A stretch of 64,000 nt of DNA from Eretmocerus hayati (Eukaryota > Arthropoda > Insecta > Hymenoptera > Aphelinidae), in assembly GCA_029851415.1 (NCBI GenBank), contig CM056744.1, positions 60,349,172 through 60,413,171 on the forward strand, written 5' to 3'. The notes under the pieces were generated by a model. The model was not told where the DNA came from. It was given only the letters and a program-made list of their open reading frames with translations, and searched no databases. The translations under genes and the position numbers were made by a program. Shown in pieces: positions 22,951 through 35,738 of the stretch; the first letter of the stretch is position 1, and each line of letters begins with the position of its first letter.

Positions 22951-25210
22951 GTTCTCCACCACAGAAATAATCTTTACACTGTGCCTCTCAAAATCATGTC
23001 CTCGAGTTGAAACATTAGGTGGATTGATACTTGCTAATGTTTGCATCATATAGGAGAGATAATAATCAGCGAATGCACCAGTTGTTAGGCTCAGGAATAG
23101 TCAGTTATTGATCAACTGATACAGCATCGCAATCAAAAGTTTACAAGATGTAACTGGCACCAGCACTATGAGCAGCGAAGAAAAATAATAAGCAATGATT
23201 AACTGAATATGACCATCCTGGAATGCTATTTGTGATTAACTGAAAGAGAAAGTAATCATGCACAGTTGCGCTTGGCAAAACAATGAAGAATATCCCATAA
23301 GAGATCCTATAAAAAAAAAGCCAAGAGAATGCATACCTGCATTGGAGAGGTTTCATACAACATGCGGATGGAAGATTTGTATTGATGATGATAAAATCTC
23401 TGGTTGCAGCCATTTGTACCTGAGCAGGCAACCAGATTGGCTCAGATTCCACACTGGCAAGGGTTCCACATTCGCTGGCTATAAACTGCCCAACGGTACA
23501 CTTTGGTATGAAACTAAAATTAGTATCCCAGGCCTCTAGAGCAACCACGGTCTCAACCCAATTGCTCACAACCTAGTTTGCGCTGCTTTGGATATCTGGT
23601 ACAGATGTGAATATGAAAAATGAAACTATGATAGAAACTATCAACAACATCTTGAGAAGATGTGATAATTTGACAATGAGGTCATTCTTGATGCATAAGA
23701 GGAGACAAAATTGTGACTCTTATTTGCTCACCAAAGACATGAACAATGAATTCTCAAAGTCTCGCTTAAAATTGACAGAACTTTGTGATTTTAAAACTGA
23801 GAGATCCAAACCACGATGTCACATTATAACAACCAAGAGTAGAGGCTGGTTCAAATGAAATCAATTGAGCAACTCACTATCTCTACATCAGTTTACGTTC
23901 GAAAGAAGAGATTCTCAATGGAGCCTGACCACACTCGCAAATCTTCACAAGGGTTATAGAACAGCAATAAGTTACATTTTGGTTTTTGAAGAGAAATACT
24001 CACAAAGTCTTGGAGGTTTGCAGCATTGTAGATGCATGATGGCTCCCACACACAATGCACAACCAAACCATCATCAGCCATACCTGAATTCGCTGCAGGG
24101 CATGAGAAAACCTAAAATGAAAACAGCACTACAAAGAAATACATTCAAAAGCAAGAAGATAGGGTGATTACTAGTAAACTCTATGAAATAGTACTAATCT
24201 GAGAATTAGAAGATGATACACTGTTGCACTGCTGGGAGTTGCTCAGCGAACAGGTGGCGAGATGCTGAGTATGTTTCAGTAGTAAGAGCAATAAGCTTCT
24301 GCTGTAAAATTGATACATCTGGTTCAGTTGCTATGACAAGGCTCCCTCATAGCAGCAAATTGATGAAATAAAGATTGGAGCCCGCTACGAAGCATGACAA
24401 CACGGATAGCTGTAGGTTTCACCCGATTCCGCGACACACTCGAGCTCGAGGTGAGAGCACACCTGGTTGAAGAGATTTCGATAATGTGACACAACACTCA
24501 CACTTGACTTGTTCTTGAAGGCAAAATGATTATTCACGATCTGGAGCACTGAACCTGCGATGCCATTGCCGACAGCAAACGGGGTACAATCACCCCTGTC
24601 GACTGGCACGGCGTCAACAATGCCATTATTTACCGCGATAATCGACGAAAATTCGAAGACCCATGTATTATTGAATAATCGAGGTTCTTCGATTCAACAA
24701 AAAACACGCTAATTGGAAAACTACACTACTTATTAATCCACCTGCAATGCACGAGGGTTAGAAATTAGTAAATGTAAACATACAGGTTGACCAAAAACAA
24801 ATCCCCCAGGGAATACTAACCTTCACGACACTTCCGGCAGAAACCACCCGCCATGACTGGAAAATTCAAATTTTTGGTATTTTTGGATCCTTGACAATCG
24901 ATTTTGGATAATCCAAAAAATACCACTCGACTCATCCGATATCCAAAATTCCACGATCTTCACGATCCCACCACCCAAATGTATTTTTCAGCATTTTTTG
25001 GGAAAAAATTTTCCAATTCGCATCGAATTTTCCATTTTCTGGATTTGTTTGCCTCACCTTCCAAGACAAACGCTTGAACCATTCAAAAATCATTTTCGAT
25101 TGAATTTGTACCCCGCGAGGAAAAAAAATGCCAAGGTGTGTCCACCACACATTGGTCATACGATGTACGGATATACTGGCAATGCTGATATCCATGGCTC
25201 ATATCCATGC
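22951..25210 (-). other. unrecognised arm-core sequence with exon-like stretches (left copy)
   Basis: This is the inner part of the left arm, pairing with 29,414-31,667. On the minus strand it has exon-like open stretches at 23,141-23,569 (142 codons) and 24,385-24,609 (74 codons, containing GIAGSVLQIVNNHF). I recognise no protein family. Replacements between the two arms in the 142-codon frame include Q/R, N/Y, L/M and P/R with no frame break. The many amino-acid changes argue against selection. It could be an old captured gene fragment or simple repeat sequence. Confidence 0.45.
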
Positions 25211-25548
25211 CAGTATATCCATATATGTATCATTTGAACATGGGCCTGTATGAGCAATGCTAATATCCATAGCTGCATCTCGAGACAGAAGGCCCATTGG
25301 ATTCAACTCTTCATTTCTCACCAGAATTGGGTGACTTTCAGAGTTTCATCAGGATCCGTATTCCGCAGACCTGGTGCTCACCTTGTGAGTTCATTCCTAA
25401 CGGTTTTCAGGTAGGAGTGGGAATAACTCGCTTAACCGGATCGAGTCATAGACCATTGCTCAGTGCGATTGACGTTTTCATTGGAAAACGATTCGTCCCA
25501 ATTCCTGTGCGATGAAGAACTTAATCCTCTCATCGGTGTTATTCACTG
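25211..25548. other. palindrome spacer, part 1: MITE-like sequence
   Basis: This short stretch between the left arm and the 299-bp array contains gcaatgctaatatccatagctg and gaaggcccattgg. Its wording resembles the central part of the foldback MITE at 48,038-48,342 (gggcaatgctaatgttatagg and cagggcccatttg). It is probably a fragment of a related element. The frame at 25,297-25,515 is not recognised. Confidence 0.45.
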
Positions 25549-28500
25549 TTGTAGTAACCGTAGCATCAAATTTTGGAAATTCTCCTGAACAACATATTTT
25601 GACGTAAAATGTTCAGCTCTTTCGATGAGCGTGGTCAAAAATTCCAAATTTTGCAGAATAAACCCCTGAAAACTCAAAAAACCTAAAAAATTACGAGTTT
25701 TTGGAAAACTGGGGGCACGAAATAAGGTGTTTTGGAGAATGCAACAACTTTGTTCCTCATCATTATCAACGTAAACCGCTCCCCCCTCGACTTTTAAGAG
25801 CTTTTCCAGGCTCCTGGTGCGTTTTGCGGGATAGCTCCAGATTTTACCGTTGTAGTGCGCATGGGATAGGATTTTGAAATTTTTTTGAACCACATATTCC
25901 GACATGAAATTTCTTGCTCTTTCGATTGGCACGGTCAGAAATTCCAAATTTTTTCGGAAAAGCCCCAAAACCCAGAAAACCTGAAAAATCACAATATTTT
26001 GGAAAACTTGGGGCACCATAAGATTGGTTTTGAAATATGCAAGACCTTCGTTCCCCATCACTATCGACGTGAATCGCTCCCCCTTCGAGTTTTAAGAGCT
26101 TTTCCAGGCCCCTGGTGCGTTTTCCGGGCTAGCTCATGGTTATACCGTTGTAGTGCAGATGGGATAGAGTTTTAAAATTTTTTGAACCACATATTCCGAC
26201 CTAAAATTACTTGCTCTTTCGATTGGCGTAGTCGGAAATTTCAAATTCTGTCGAAAAAGCCCCTGAAAAACCAAAAAACCTGAAAAATTACAATTTTTCG
26301 GGAAACTGGGCGCACCAAAGTAGGTGTTTTGGAAAGTGCACCAAGTTTGTTCCCCATCACGATCATCGTGAATCGCTCCCCCTCCGAGTTTCAGGAGCTT
26401 TTCCAGGCCTCTGATGCGTTCTTCGGGCTAGCTCATGATTTTACCGTTGAAGTGCGGATGGGATAGAATTTTGAAATTTTTTTGAACCTTATATTCCGAC
26501 GTGAAATTTCCTGCTCTTTCGAAAGGCGTGGTCAGAAATTCCGAATTTTGTCGAATAAGCCCCTAAAAACCCAAAAAACCAGAAAAATTACAACTTTTGG
26601 AAAAACTGAGGGCTTCAAAAAATTTGTTTTGAAATATGCAATAACTCCATTCCCCATCACTATCGAGGTGAATCGCTCCTCCTTCAAGTTTTAGGAGCTT
26701 TTCCAGACCTCTGGTGCGTTTCCCGGGCTACCTCATGATCTTATCGCTGTGGTGCGGATGGGGTGGATTTTGAAATTTTTTTGAACCACATAATTCGACG
26801 TAAAATTTCATGCTCTTTCGATTGGCGTAGTCAGAAATTCCAAATTTTGACGAATAAGCCCATCAAACCCCAAAAAACCTAGAAGACCATGATTTTCCGA
26901 AAAACTGGGGGCACCAAAAGATTTGTTTTGAAATATGCAATAACTCCGTTCCCCATCACCATCGAGGTGAATCGCTCCTCCTTCGAGTTTTAGGAGCTTT
27001 TCCAGGCCTCTGGTGCGTTTTCCGGGCTAGCTCATGATATTACCCTTGTAGTGCGGATGGGGTAGAATTTTGAAATCTTTTCTAACCACGTATTCCGACG
27101 TAGAATTTCCTGCTCTCCCGATTGGCGTGGTCAGAAATTCCAAATTCCGACCAATTAGCCCCTCGAACCCCAGAAAACCTAAAAAACCCTGTCTCTTCGA
27201 AAAACTGGGGGCACCAAAAGATTTGTTCTGAAAGATGCAATAACTTCGTCACTCATCACTATCGACGTGAATCGCTCCCTCTCCGAGTTCTAGGAGCTGT
27301 TCCAGGCCTCTGGTGCGTTTTCCGGGCTATCTCATGATTTATCCCTTGTAGTGCGGATGGGATAGAATTTTGAAATCTTTCCTAACCACGTATTCCGACG
27401 TGAAATTTCCTGCTCACCCGATTGGCATGGTCAGAAATTCCAAATTTTGTCGGAAAAGCCCCAAAACCCAAAAAACCTGAAAAATCACAATATTTTGGAA
27501 AACTTGGGGCAACAAAAGATTTGTTTTGAAATATGCAAGAACTTCGTTCCCCATCACTATCGACATAAATCGCTCCCCCTTCGAGTTTCAAGAGCTTTTC
27601 CAGGCCTCTGGTGCGTTTTCCGGGCTAGCTCATGATTTTATCGTTGTAGTGCGGATGGGATAGATTATGAAATTTTTTTGAACCACATAATTCGACGTAA
27701 AATTTCATGCTCTTTCGATTGGCGTAGTCAGAAATTCCGAATTTTGACGAATAAGCCCATCAAACCCCAAAAAACCTAGAAGACCATGATTTTCCGAAAA
27801 ACTGGGGGCACCAGAAGATTTGTTCTGAAAAATGCAATAACTTCGTTCCTCATCACTGAAGACGTATATCGCTCTCCCTTCGAGTTTTAGGAGCTTTTCC
27901 AGGCCTCTGTTGCGTTTTCCGGGATAGCTCATGATTTTGCCGTTGTAGTGCGGATGGGATAGAATTTTGAAATTTTTTTGAACTATATATTCCGACGTGA
28001 AATTTCCTGGTCTTTCGATTGACGTGGTCACAAATCTCAAATTTTGTCGATGAAGCCCCTGAAAACCCAAGAAACCTGAGAAATCACAATTTTCTGAAAA
28101 ACTGGGGGCACCAAAAGATTCGTTTTGGGAAATGTAATAACTTCGTTCCCCATCACCATCGACGTAAATCGCTCCCTCTTCGAGTTCCAGGAGCTTTTCC
28201 AGGCTTCTGGTGCGTTTTCGGGCTAGCTCATGATTTTACCGTTGTAGTGCGGATGGGATAGGATTTTGAAATTCTTTCGAACCACATAATTCGGTGTAAA
28301 AATTCATGTTCTTCCAATTGGCGTAGTCAGAAATTCCAAATTTTGACGAATGAGCCCCTCGAACCCCAAAAAACCTAAAAAACCATGTTTCTTCGAAAAA
28401 CTGGGGGCACCAAAAGATTCTTTGTATAAAAGGCGATAACTTCGTCTCTCATCACTATCGACGTGAATCGCTCCCCCTCCGAGTTCTAGGATCTGTTCCA

Positions 28501-29413
28501 GGCCTCTGGTGCGTTTTCCGGGCTAGCTCATGATTGTACCGTTGTAGTGCGGATGGTATAGGATTTTGAAATTTTTTCGAACCACATATTCCGACGTCAA
28601 GTTTCATGCTCTTTCGATAGGCGTGGTCAGAAATTCCGAATTTTGTCGAATAAGCCCCTAACAACCCAAAAAACCAGAAAAATTACAATTTTTTTGAAAA
28701 ACTGGGGGCTTCAAAAGATTTGTTTTGAAATATGCAATAACTCCATTCCCCATCACTATCGAGGTGAATCGCTCCTCCTTCGAATTTTAGGAACTCTTCC
28801 AGGCCTCTGGTGCGTTTCCCGGGCTAGCTCATGATTTTACCCTTGTACTGCGGATAGAATAGGATTTTGGAATCTTTTCTAACCACGTATTCCGACGTAA
28901 AATTTCCTGCTCTTCCGATAGGCGTGGTCAGAAATTCCGAATTTTGTCGAATAGGCCCCAAAAAACCTGAAAAATTACAATTTATTGAAAAACTGGGGGC
29001 ACCAAAAGATTTGTTTTGAAATATGCGATAACTTCATTCCCCATCACTATCGAGGTAAATCGCTCCTCCTTCGAATTTGAGGAGCTTTTCCAGGCCTCTG
29101 GTGCGTTTCCCGGGCGAGCTCATGATTTTACCCTTGTACTGCGGATAGAATAAAATTTTGGAATTTTCTCTAACCACGTATTCCGACGTGAAATTTCCTG
29201 CTCTCCCGATTGGCGTGGTCAGAAATTCCACATTCCGACGAATAAGCCCCTCAAACCCTAAAAAACCTAAATAATAATGTTCCTCCGAAAAACTGGGGGC
29301 ATCGAAAGATTTGTTCTGAAAAATGCAAAAACTTCGTCTCTCATCACCACCGACGTGAATCGCTCCCCCTCCGAGTTCTAGGAGCTGTTCCAGGCCTCTG
29401 GTGCGTTTTCCGA
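25549..29413 (+). repeat. 299-bp tandem array in the palindrome spacer (~13 units)
   Basis: The word tgtagtgcggatggg and close variants occur at 25,852, 26,150, 26,449, 26,749, 27,048, 27,348, 27,646, 27,945, 28,244, 28,544, 28,845 and 29,136, a period of almost exactly 299 bp. All units share one orientation and contain aactgggggcacc, tcatcactatcgacgtgaatcgc and ctggtgcgttttccggg. Divergence between units is visible throughout, so the array is not freshly amplified. It ends exactly where the right arm begins. Many open frames exist on both strands because 299 is not divisible by three and stops are sparse; none looks coding. Confidence 0.93.
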
Positions 29414-29428
29414 GCATGGATAGGAGCC

Positions 29429-31667
29429 ATGGATATCAGCATTGCCAGTATATCCGTACATCGTATGACCAATGTGTGGTGGACACACCTTGGCATTTTT
29501 TTTCCTCGCGGGGTACAAATTCAATCGAAAATGATTTTTGAATGGTTCAAGCGTTTGTCTTGGAAGGTGAGGCAAACAAATCCAGAAAATGGAAAATTCG
29601 ATGCGAATTGGAAAATTTTTTCCCAAAAAATGCTGAAAAATACATTTGGGTGGTGGGATCGTGAAGATCGTGGAATTTTGGATATCGGATGAGTCGAGTG
29701 GTATTTTTTGGATTATCCAAAATCGATTGTCAAGGATCCAAAAATACCAAAAATTTGAATTTTCCAGTCATGGCGGGTGGTTTCTGCCGGAAGTGTCGTG
29801 AAGGTTAGTATTCCCTGGGGGATTTGTTTTTGGTCAACCTGTATGTTTACATTTACTGATTTCTAACCCTCGCGCATTGCAGGTGGATTAATAAGTAGTG
29901 TAGTTTTCCAATTAGCGTGTTTTTTGTTGAATCGAAGAACCTCGATTATTCAATAATACATGGGTCTCCGAATTTTCGTCGATTATCGCGGTAAATAATG
30001 GCATTGTTGACGCCGTGCCAGTCGACAGGGGTGATTGTACCCCGTTTGCTGTCGGCAATGGCATCGCAGGTTCAGTGCTCCAGATCGTGAATAATCATTT
30101 TGCCTTCAAGAACAAGTCAAGTGTGAGTGTTGTGTCACATTATCGAAATCTCTTCAACCAGGTGTGCTCTCACCTCGAGCTCGAGTGTGTCGCGGAATCG
30201 GGTGAAACCTACAGCTATCCGTGTTGTCATGCTTCGTAGCGGGCTCCAATCTTTATTTCATCAATTTGCTGCTATGAGGGAGCCTTGTCACAGCAACTGA
30301 ACCAGATGTATCAATTTTACAGCAGAAGCTTATTGCTCTTACTACTGAAACATACTCAGCATCTCGCCACCTGTTTGCTGAGCAACTCCCAGCAGTGCAA
30401 CAGTGTATCATCTTCTAATTCTCAGATTAGTACTATTTCATAGAGTTTACTAGTAATCACCCTATCTTCTTGCTTTTGAATGTATTTCTTTGTAGTGCTG
30501 TTTTCATTTTAGGTTTTCTCATGCCCTACAGCGAATTCAGGTATGGCTGATGATGGTTTGGTTGTGCATTGTGTGTGGGAGCCATCATGCATCTACAATG
30601 CTGCAAACCTCCAAGACTTTGTGAGTACTTCTTTTCAAAAACCAAAATGTAACTTATTGCTGTTCTATAACCCTTGTGAAGATTTGCGAGTGTGGTCAGG
30701 CTCCATTGAGAATCTCTTCTTTCGAACGTAAACTGATGTAGAGATAGTGAGTTGCTCAATTGATTTCATTTGAACCAGCCTCTACTCTTGGTTGTTATAA
30801 TGTGACATCGTGGTTTGGATCTCTCAGTTTTAAAATTACCAAGTTCTGTCAATTTTAAGCGAACCTTTGAGAATTCATTGTTCATGTCTTTAGTGAGCAA
30901 ATAAGAGTCACAATTTTGTCTTCTCTTATGCATCAAGAATGACCTCATTGTCTAATTGTCACATCTTCTCAAGATGTTGTTCATAGTTTCTTATAGTTTC
31001 ATTTTTCATACATGTGTATCAGATATCCAAAGCAGCGCAAACTAGGTTGTGAGCAATTGGGTTGAGACCGTGGTTGCTCTAGAGGCCTGGGATACTAATT
31101 TTAGTTTCATACCAAAGTGTACCGTTGGGCAGTTTATAGCCAGCGAATGTGGAACCCTTGCTAGTGTGGAATCTGAGCCAATCTGGATGCCTGCTCAGGT
31201 ACGAATGGCTGCAACCAGGGATTTTATCATCATCTATACAAATCTTCCATCCGCATGTTGTATGAAACCTCTCCAATGCAGGTATGCATTCTCTTGGCTT
31301 TTTTTCAATATGATTTCTTATGGGATATTCTTCATTGTTTTGCCAAGCGCAACTGTGCATGATTACTTTCTCTTTCAGTTAATCACGAATAGCATTCGAG
31401 GATGGTCATATTCAGTTAATCATTGCTTATCATTTTTCTTCGCTGCTCATAGTGCTGGTGCCAGTTACATCTTGTAAACTTTTGATTGCGATGCTGTATC
31501 AGTTGATCAATAACTGACTATTCCTGAGCCTACCAACTGGTGCATTCGCTGATTAATATCTCTCCCATATGATGCAAACATTAGCAAGTATCAATTCACC
31601 TAATGTTTCAACTCGAGGACATGATTTTGAGAGGCACAGTGTAAAGATTATTTCTGTGGTGGAGAAC
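29429..31667 (+). other. unrecognised arm-core sequence with exon-like stretches (right copy)
   Basis: Here the exon-like stretches are on the plus strand, in order 30,015-30,239, about 30,345-30,416 (TETYSASRHLFAEQLPAVQQ), 30,543-30,600 and 31,049-31,477. Donor-like gaaggttagt follows a short atggcgggtggtttctg frame at 29,770, and acceptor-like ttgcag precedes 29,881. The pieces read more like protein than most of the window does, yet I recognise no family and see differences from the left copy in nearly every stretch. Confidence 0.45.
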
Positions 31668-31739
31668 GTGTTGCTCTGAAATGGCAACAATGAGATACTG
31701 TGAGGCAAAGTTTTATTCTACAAATTATATGGGATTTAG

Positions 31740-32247
31740 GTTACTTATGATTCCAACCCATCTCTGCCTCCAAATATTTCTAAGTACTGGGGGATGGATT
31801 CGAATTCCTTTTCAGTCGATATTGAATCTACAAATCCGAGATATCGAACCGTCCGTGCAGCACTATTAGCAGGACCGAGGTTCAAGTGCTTGAGCGATCC
31901 TCCTCCACACATGGATCCTCATTCAATTCCCTCTATGAACATTGCGCGATCTATGATCATGGAGAGGAGTCGAAGGATATCGCCCAAATTCTCGAGAAAA
32001 TGTTAGTTGGTGACCACGGCCATCAGACAATCCGTATAACTGGTCCAAAAACTGAACAACCAACCCTCGAGCAGTAGTAGACATGATTTTGTAATCGATT
32101 TAGATTCCAATATACTCCATTACGAGCGTAAGGACTGGGGAGGGCAGTGACACGCGAATCCCTCCACTCGACATTCAACATTCAATCTTATTCGGATATG
32201 ACGAGCGAACCCTGTAGCAGTAGTAGACCGAGGTTCAAGTGCTCGAG
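31740..32247 (+). repeat. cagtagtagac satellite, right arm, first block
   Basis: Contains tactgggggatggattcg at about 31,786 and cagtagtagac words at about 32,068 and 32,216. It holds the intact BEL-A target (CTCCT, 31,900-31,904). Confidence 0.8.
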
Positions 32248-32843
32248 TAGTCGAGTAAGTAAGCTCCTGAATTCGTTCACTAACCGGCTAAATCTTTTCA
32301 TACCCTCCAGTTTTGGGCTCAAATGATAGGTGGCACATCCAATAATCAACATTAATAAGAAATATTGTTCAAAAATTGGGGCAAAGCATAAATAAACAAT
32401 AAAAACATGCATCTTTCCGTCCTTTTTTTGGTTTTCCCATTGTAAAACGGGAAATATTGGTTTTTCGAGAAAACTTGTTCAGAGGTAATTTGTAGATCTC
32501 TAAACGATCTACAAAATTGGTTCACTTACTTTTTCCCGTAAAATGCATACTTTTGAAGTTATTCTTGATCAAAGTTATGATCGAATTTGTTAAAATAAAT
32601 TCACTAAAATCGCTTATAACGGGTTTAAATTATTTTCCCTAGGTAATTGAGTCAATTTTGAAAAGAAAAGGTCTCTTGGTAGTTTTTCCTTAATTTGATC
32701 GTTTTCGAGTAATGAGAAAAAGCTGATGTTGATTATTGGATGTGCCACCTCCTATCATTTGAGCTCAAATTTGGAGGGTTTGGAAGAGTTTAGCCGGTTG
32801 CTCCAAAAAGGGAGCGTCTTTTCGGGGCTTACTTACTTGACTA
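32248..32843. mobile_element. foldback element, short copy (596 bp), 3-bp TSD
   Basis: Starts TAGTCGAGTAAGTAAGC and ends with the complement of TAGTCAAGTAAGTAAGC. GAG flanks it at 32,245-32,247 and 32,844-32,846. It sits at exactly the same place in the arm as 16,198-19,513 but has one A half only. It therefore descends from the same insertion and differs by three 907-bp units. Confidence 0.88.
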
Positions 32844-33905
32844 GAGCAATCCCTGTCCGTACCCCGATCGTATCCCAATTGTTTCATGATCATGACGAGA
32901 AATCGTATGATATCATTCGGATTCTTGGGAAATTGTGAGTTGGAACCCACAGCTGCCGGGTAATTTGTAACTGGTCCGAGAGCCGAATAACCCACCCTCG
33001 ATCAGTAGTTGACATGATTCCCCAAATTTTCCAGTTGATGCGCTGTAATCCATTCCTATTCCAAAGTGCTCTGTTATAAGCATGAGGACTGAAGCATGTC
33101 ATGCAGGTCCAATTATCCGATCTCCGCTTTCCTTTTTGTGAATGACGAACCGACCCTGCAGCAGTAGTAGACCGAGGTTCAAGTGCTCGAGCGATCCTCG
33201 TCTATACCTTGATCCGTATTAAATTTCCTGGATGATTACGACAAGAAATTGTATAATATCGTTCAAATTATCTTGAAAATGTGAGTTGGAACCCACAGCC
33301 ACCAGAGAATCGGTAGATGGTCCAAGAGACCTTATCGAACCGTCGAGTAGTAGTAGTCATGATTTTTTTGATGTTCTAGTTCATGCAGTGTGATTGATTT
33401 CGATTTCAAGATGCTCTGTCACGGAAGTGAGTACTTTGTAGATGCCATGCAAAATTCTTTCATTCGATATTCAATTTACTGTTCCGAGATGACGAGCCGA
33501 CCTCGCAGCAGTAGTAGACCGACGTTCAAGTGCTCGAGCAATCCTCGTCCATACCTTGGTCCGTATCCTATTCAATTCCCTCTCTGATGATGTCGAGGAA
33601 TCGTAGAATATCACTCAAACTCTCAGAAAAATGTGAGTCGGAACTCACAGCAAGCGAGTCGATCACTGGTCCGAGAACTTTCCAACCAACTATTAAAAAG
33701 TAGTTGACATGATCTTCCAATCCCCAGTCGATGCAGTGTAATCAATTTCGATTCCAGGATGCTTCGTTATGATAGTGAGCACGGGGGTGTATTCATGTTC
33801 GATCATGAGAGAATTCACGAGGAGGATCATTAGAGATATGCTCCTATCCGGCACGGCGAGAATGCGATCTAATCCGATTTAATCCTCCAGCAGCAGTAGA
33901 CGTAA
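32844..33905 (+). repeat. cagtagtagac satellite, right arm, second block
   Basis: Cores near 33,003, 33,161, 33,346, 33,507, 33,700 and 33,890 give the same two-context alternation as the satellite at 1.7-7.4 kb, here with less divergence between units. Confidence 0.8.
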
Positions 33906-34612
33906 CTTCATGTGTGCGAGTCATTGGAGAATGGCACAAACATTTGTATTTAACTTTCTCTGATTCTTCTTCTCTGTCCTGGTGCGATGCCTGACAGGTC
34001 CCGATGGGGTATTGAGCCGAGCCGCTTCAATCTCCAATTGAGGGGGCGCGTGGGAAAAGGGCGTAACTACAAAAGGGTCATTTCGAGAAAATCAATAAAA
34101 ACTTAATAAACACCGCCAGAGGCGTATTTGGACGAGTTGGCCCGATTTATTTCGAAGAAGGTAGCATTCTCGAAATATCAGTGCAAGCCTCGTGGAATTA
34201 GAGTTGATCTCATGGATTTCACAGCCATTTCAAGAAATGCAGTTACGCCCTTTTTCCGAATACAGGGTCAAATTTCGGCGCTCCTTCTTCACAAAAAGTG
34301 GAATCAAGTCCCGAAATCAAGTCCAATCCCTCCCAGAATTCACGAGCATGCTTATGGGCACCTACTGGAAGGTATTTCATAGCGGTGATGTTGTTCAACC
34401 CACACTGTAAAAAAGATATTGAAATTTCATTCGTATTAAAACCAAAATCGTACTGAATATTGAATAATTTTTCAAAATATTCGTATTGACGCTTGAAGTC
34501 AACACAATTCCTCATTTTTCAAAGAAATTGGATTGATAATGAGCACCTGAGAGCTTGATCAATGAAAATTGTTGAAAATTCTATACGAGAATATGAAAAA
34601 TCAATAATTTCG
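33906..34612 (+). repeat. right-arm copy of the AAAAGGGCGTAA dispersed element
   Basis: Matches 14,430-15,135 inverted and, more weakly, 9,745-10,000. TTACGCCCTTTT or its complement occurs at 34,056 and 34,240. Confidence 0.7.
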
Positions 34613-35666
34613 TACTGAGAAAAAAGGTACGTGTCCCCAACTTGTCTCATTAAGACATTTTCTCAATAACTTTGGCTTACTTCAATATTTTTCAACGTAC
34701 TGTAACTCGTTTCAAAGCTTGCCTTAAGACCTTCAGAATGAGCTGAGGTGCGTCCAACTTCAACAAACTGGATACGAGTTGTTTCAATTTTCGCAAAAAG
34801 TTTTTGTTAGTTTTTGGGACTCTACAGGAGCCCATAATTGGCGCTGGAGTGCATAAAACCGTTTCCATCCGTTTCTATTGCCGTGCAACCACATTTGGAG
34901 TTTTTCGCCGGTCCAAACCACTATTTCCGACCTATCTCGACGTGACAAAGACGTCCTAAATGGTAAAAAAAGTCGTAAATTTACGGCCTTTCAAGATAAC
35001 CATATGGGGGCATGTTGGGTACACTCTGATGTTGGCCTTCTTGTTTCACAGAGCACCTCCGTAATTCGCTCATGAAATAGCTCTGGATCCAAGTTTTGCA
35101 ACTCTAAAAAACCGATTCTGAAGGTTTTAAAAAAAGTAATCAAATGCGTTGAATCACGTTTAGATCGATAGATCTAGAAAAACTTGGCATCGGTTTTACT
35201 GTATGTATACTGTCAGTAATTTCTAAGCTGTACAAATACGAAAAATTAAAAAATCACTTTGAATTTTTTTGGAAACGCAGAAATTATTCAAATGTAGAAA
35301 AACTCATCGGGAAGGTCTGCGTGTGCCCATTCCTGAGATCGACATATGGGGGCAAGTTGGTTTCACTTAATTCAACTATTTTCACAATACGATCTCGCGA
35401 AACCTGCAGATCTTGTCAATAAATTTATTTTGTAAAGGCAGTTTCACCAAGCAAGGATGGTTCGTAAATCGTGATAGATTGTCGAACTTGGGTCTGACTC
35501 GGATTTCATGTAATTATGGGAAAATATCTCGCAAATGTTCATTTTGAAAGCCTCATTCATTCAAAAAAACTATATTAGATCTGGCAAATTCATTACGGCT
35601 TCACTATTTGATCTCGGCAACACGAATCGCACATTCAAAGGTGTTATAAGTCCCTGTCAAGTATGC

Positions 35667-35738
35667 TCTGCGTTGGTGTAGTGGTTAAGCGATCAGTCTA
35701 CTAATCTAAGGTGCGTCGGTTCGATCCCCATAATATCT
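35667..35738 (+). ncRNA. degenerate tRNA-like sequence (tRNA-derived SINE head candidate)
   Basis: TGGTGTAGTGGTTAAGCG fits a polymerase III A box and GGTTCGATCCC is a perfect B box, 33 bp apart as in a tRNA. The acceptor stem does not pair and the T and anticodon stems carry mismatches, so a functional tRNA is unlikely. If the loop is read as ctactaa the anticodon would be ACT. A tRNA-derived SINE or tRNA pseudogene fits better. Confidence 0.5.

Larger units (their letters stand above)
12072..25210. repeat. giant inverted duplication, left arm (13.1 kb)
   Basis: This is the reverse complement of 29,414-37,861. Matched positions add to a constant that changes only at four discrete points: 49,931 at 12.1-12.28 kb, 51,168 at 13.5-14.4 kb, 49,041 at 14.4-16.2 kb, 51,761 at 19.5-19.86 kb and about 54,620 at 22.7-25.2 kb. 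Each step equals a length event described separately: the hAT insertion, the 2.13-kb segment missing on the left, the foldback expansion and the BEL insertion. By eye, 12,072-12,280 differs from its partner at about 6 of 205 positions. Outside 12,072 and 37,861 similarity stops abruptly. Confidence 0.93.

Noticed and set aside
25543..29417. Proteins encoded by long frames on both strands of the 299-bp array
   Set aside because: The unit is not divisible by three, frames overlap on both strands and the peptides simply restate the repeat.
35667..35738. A functional tRNA gene
   Set aside because: Acceptor stem does not pair, and T and anticodon stems have mismatches.
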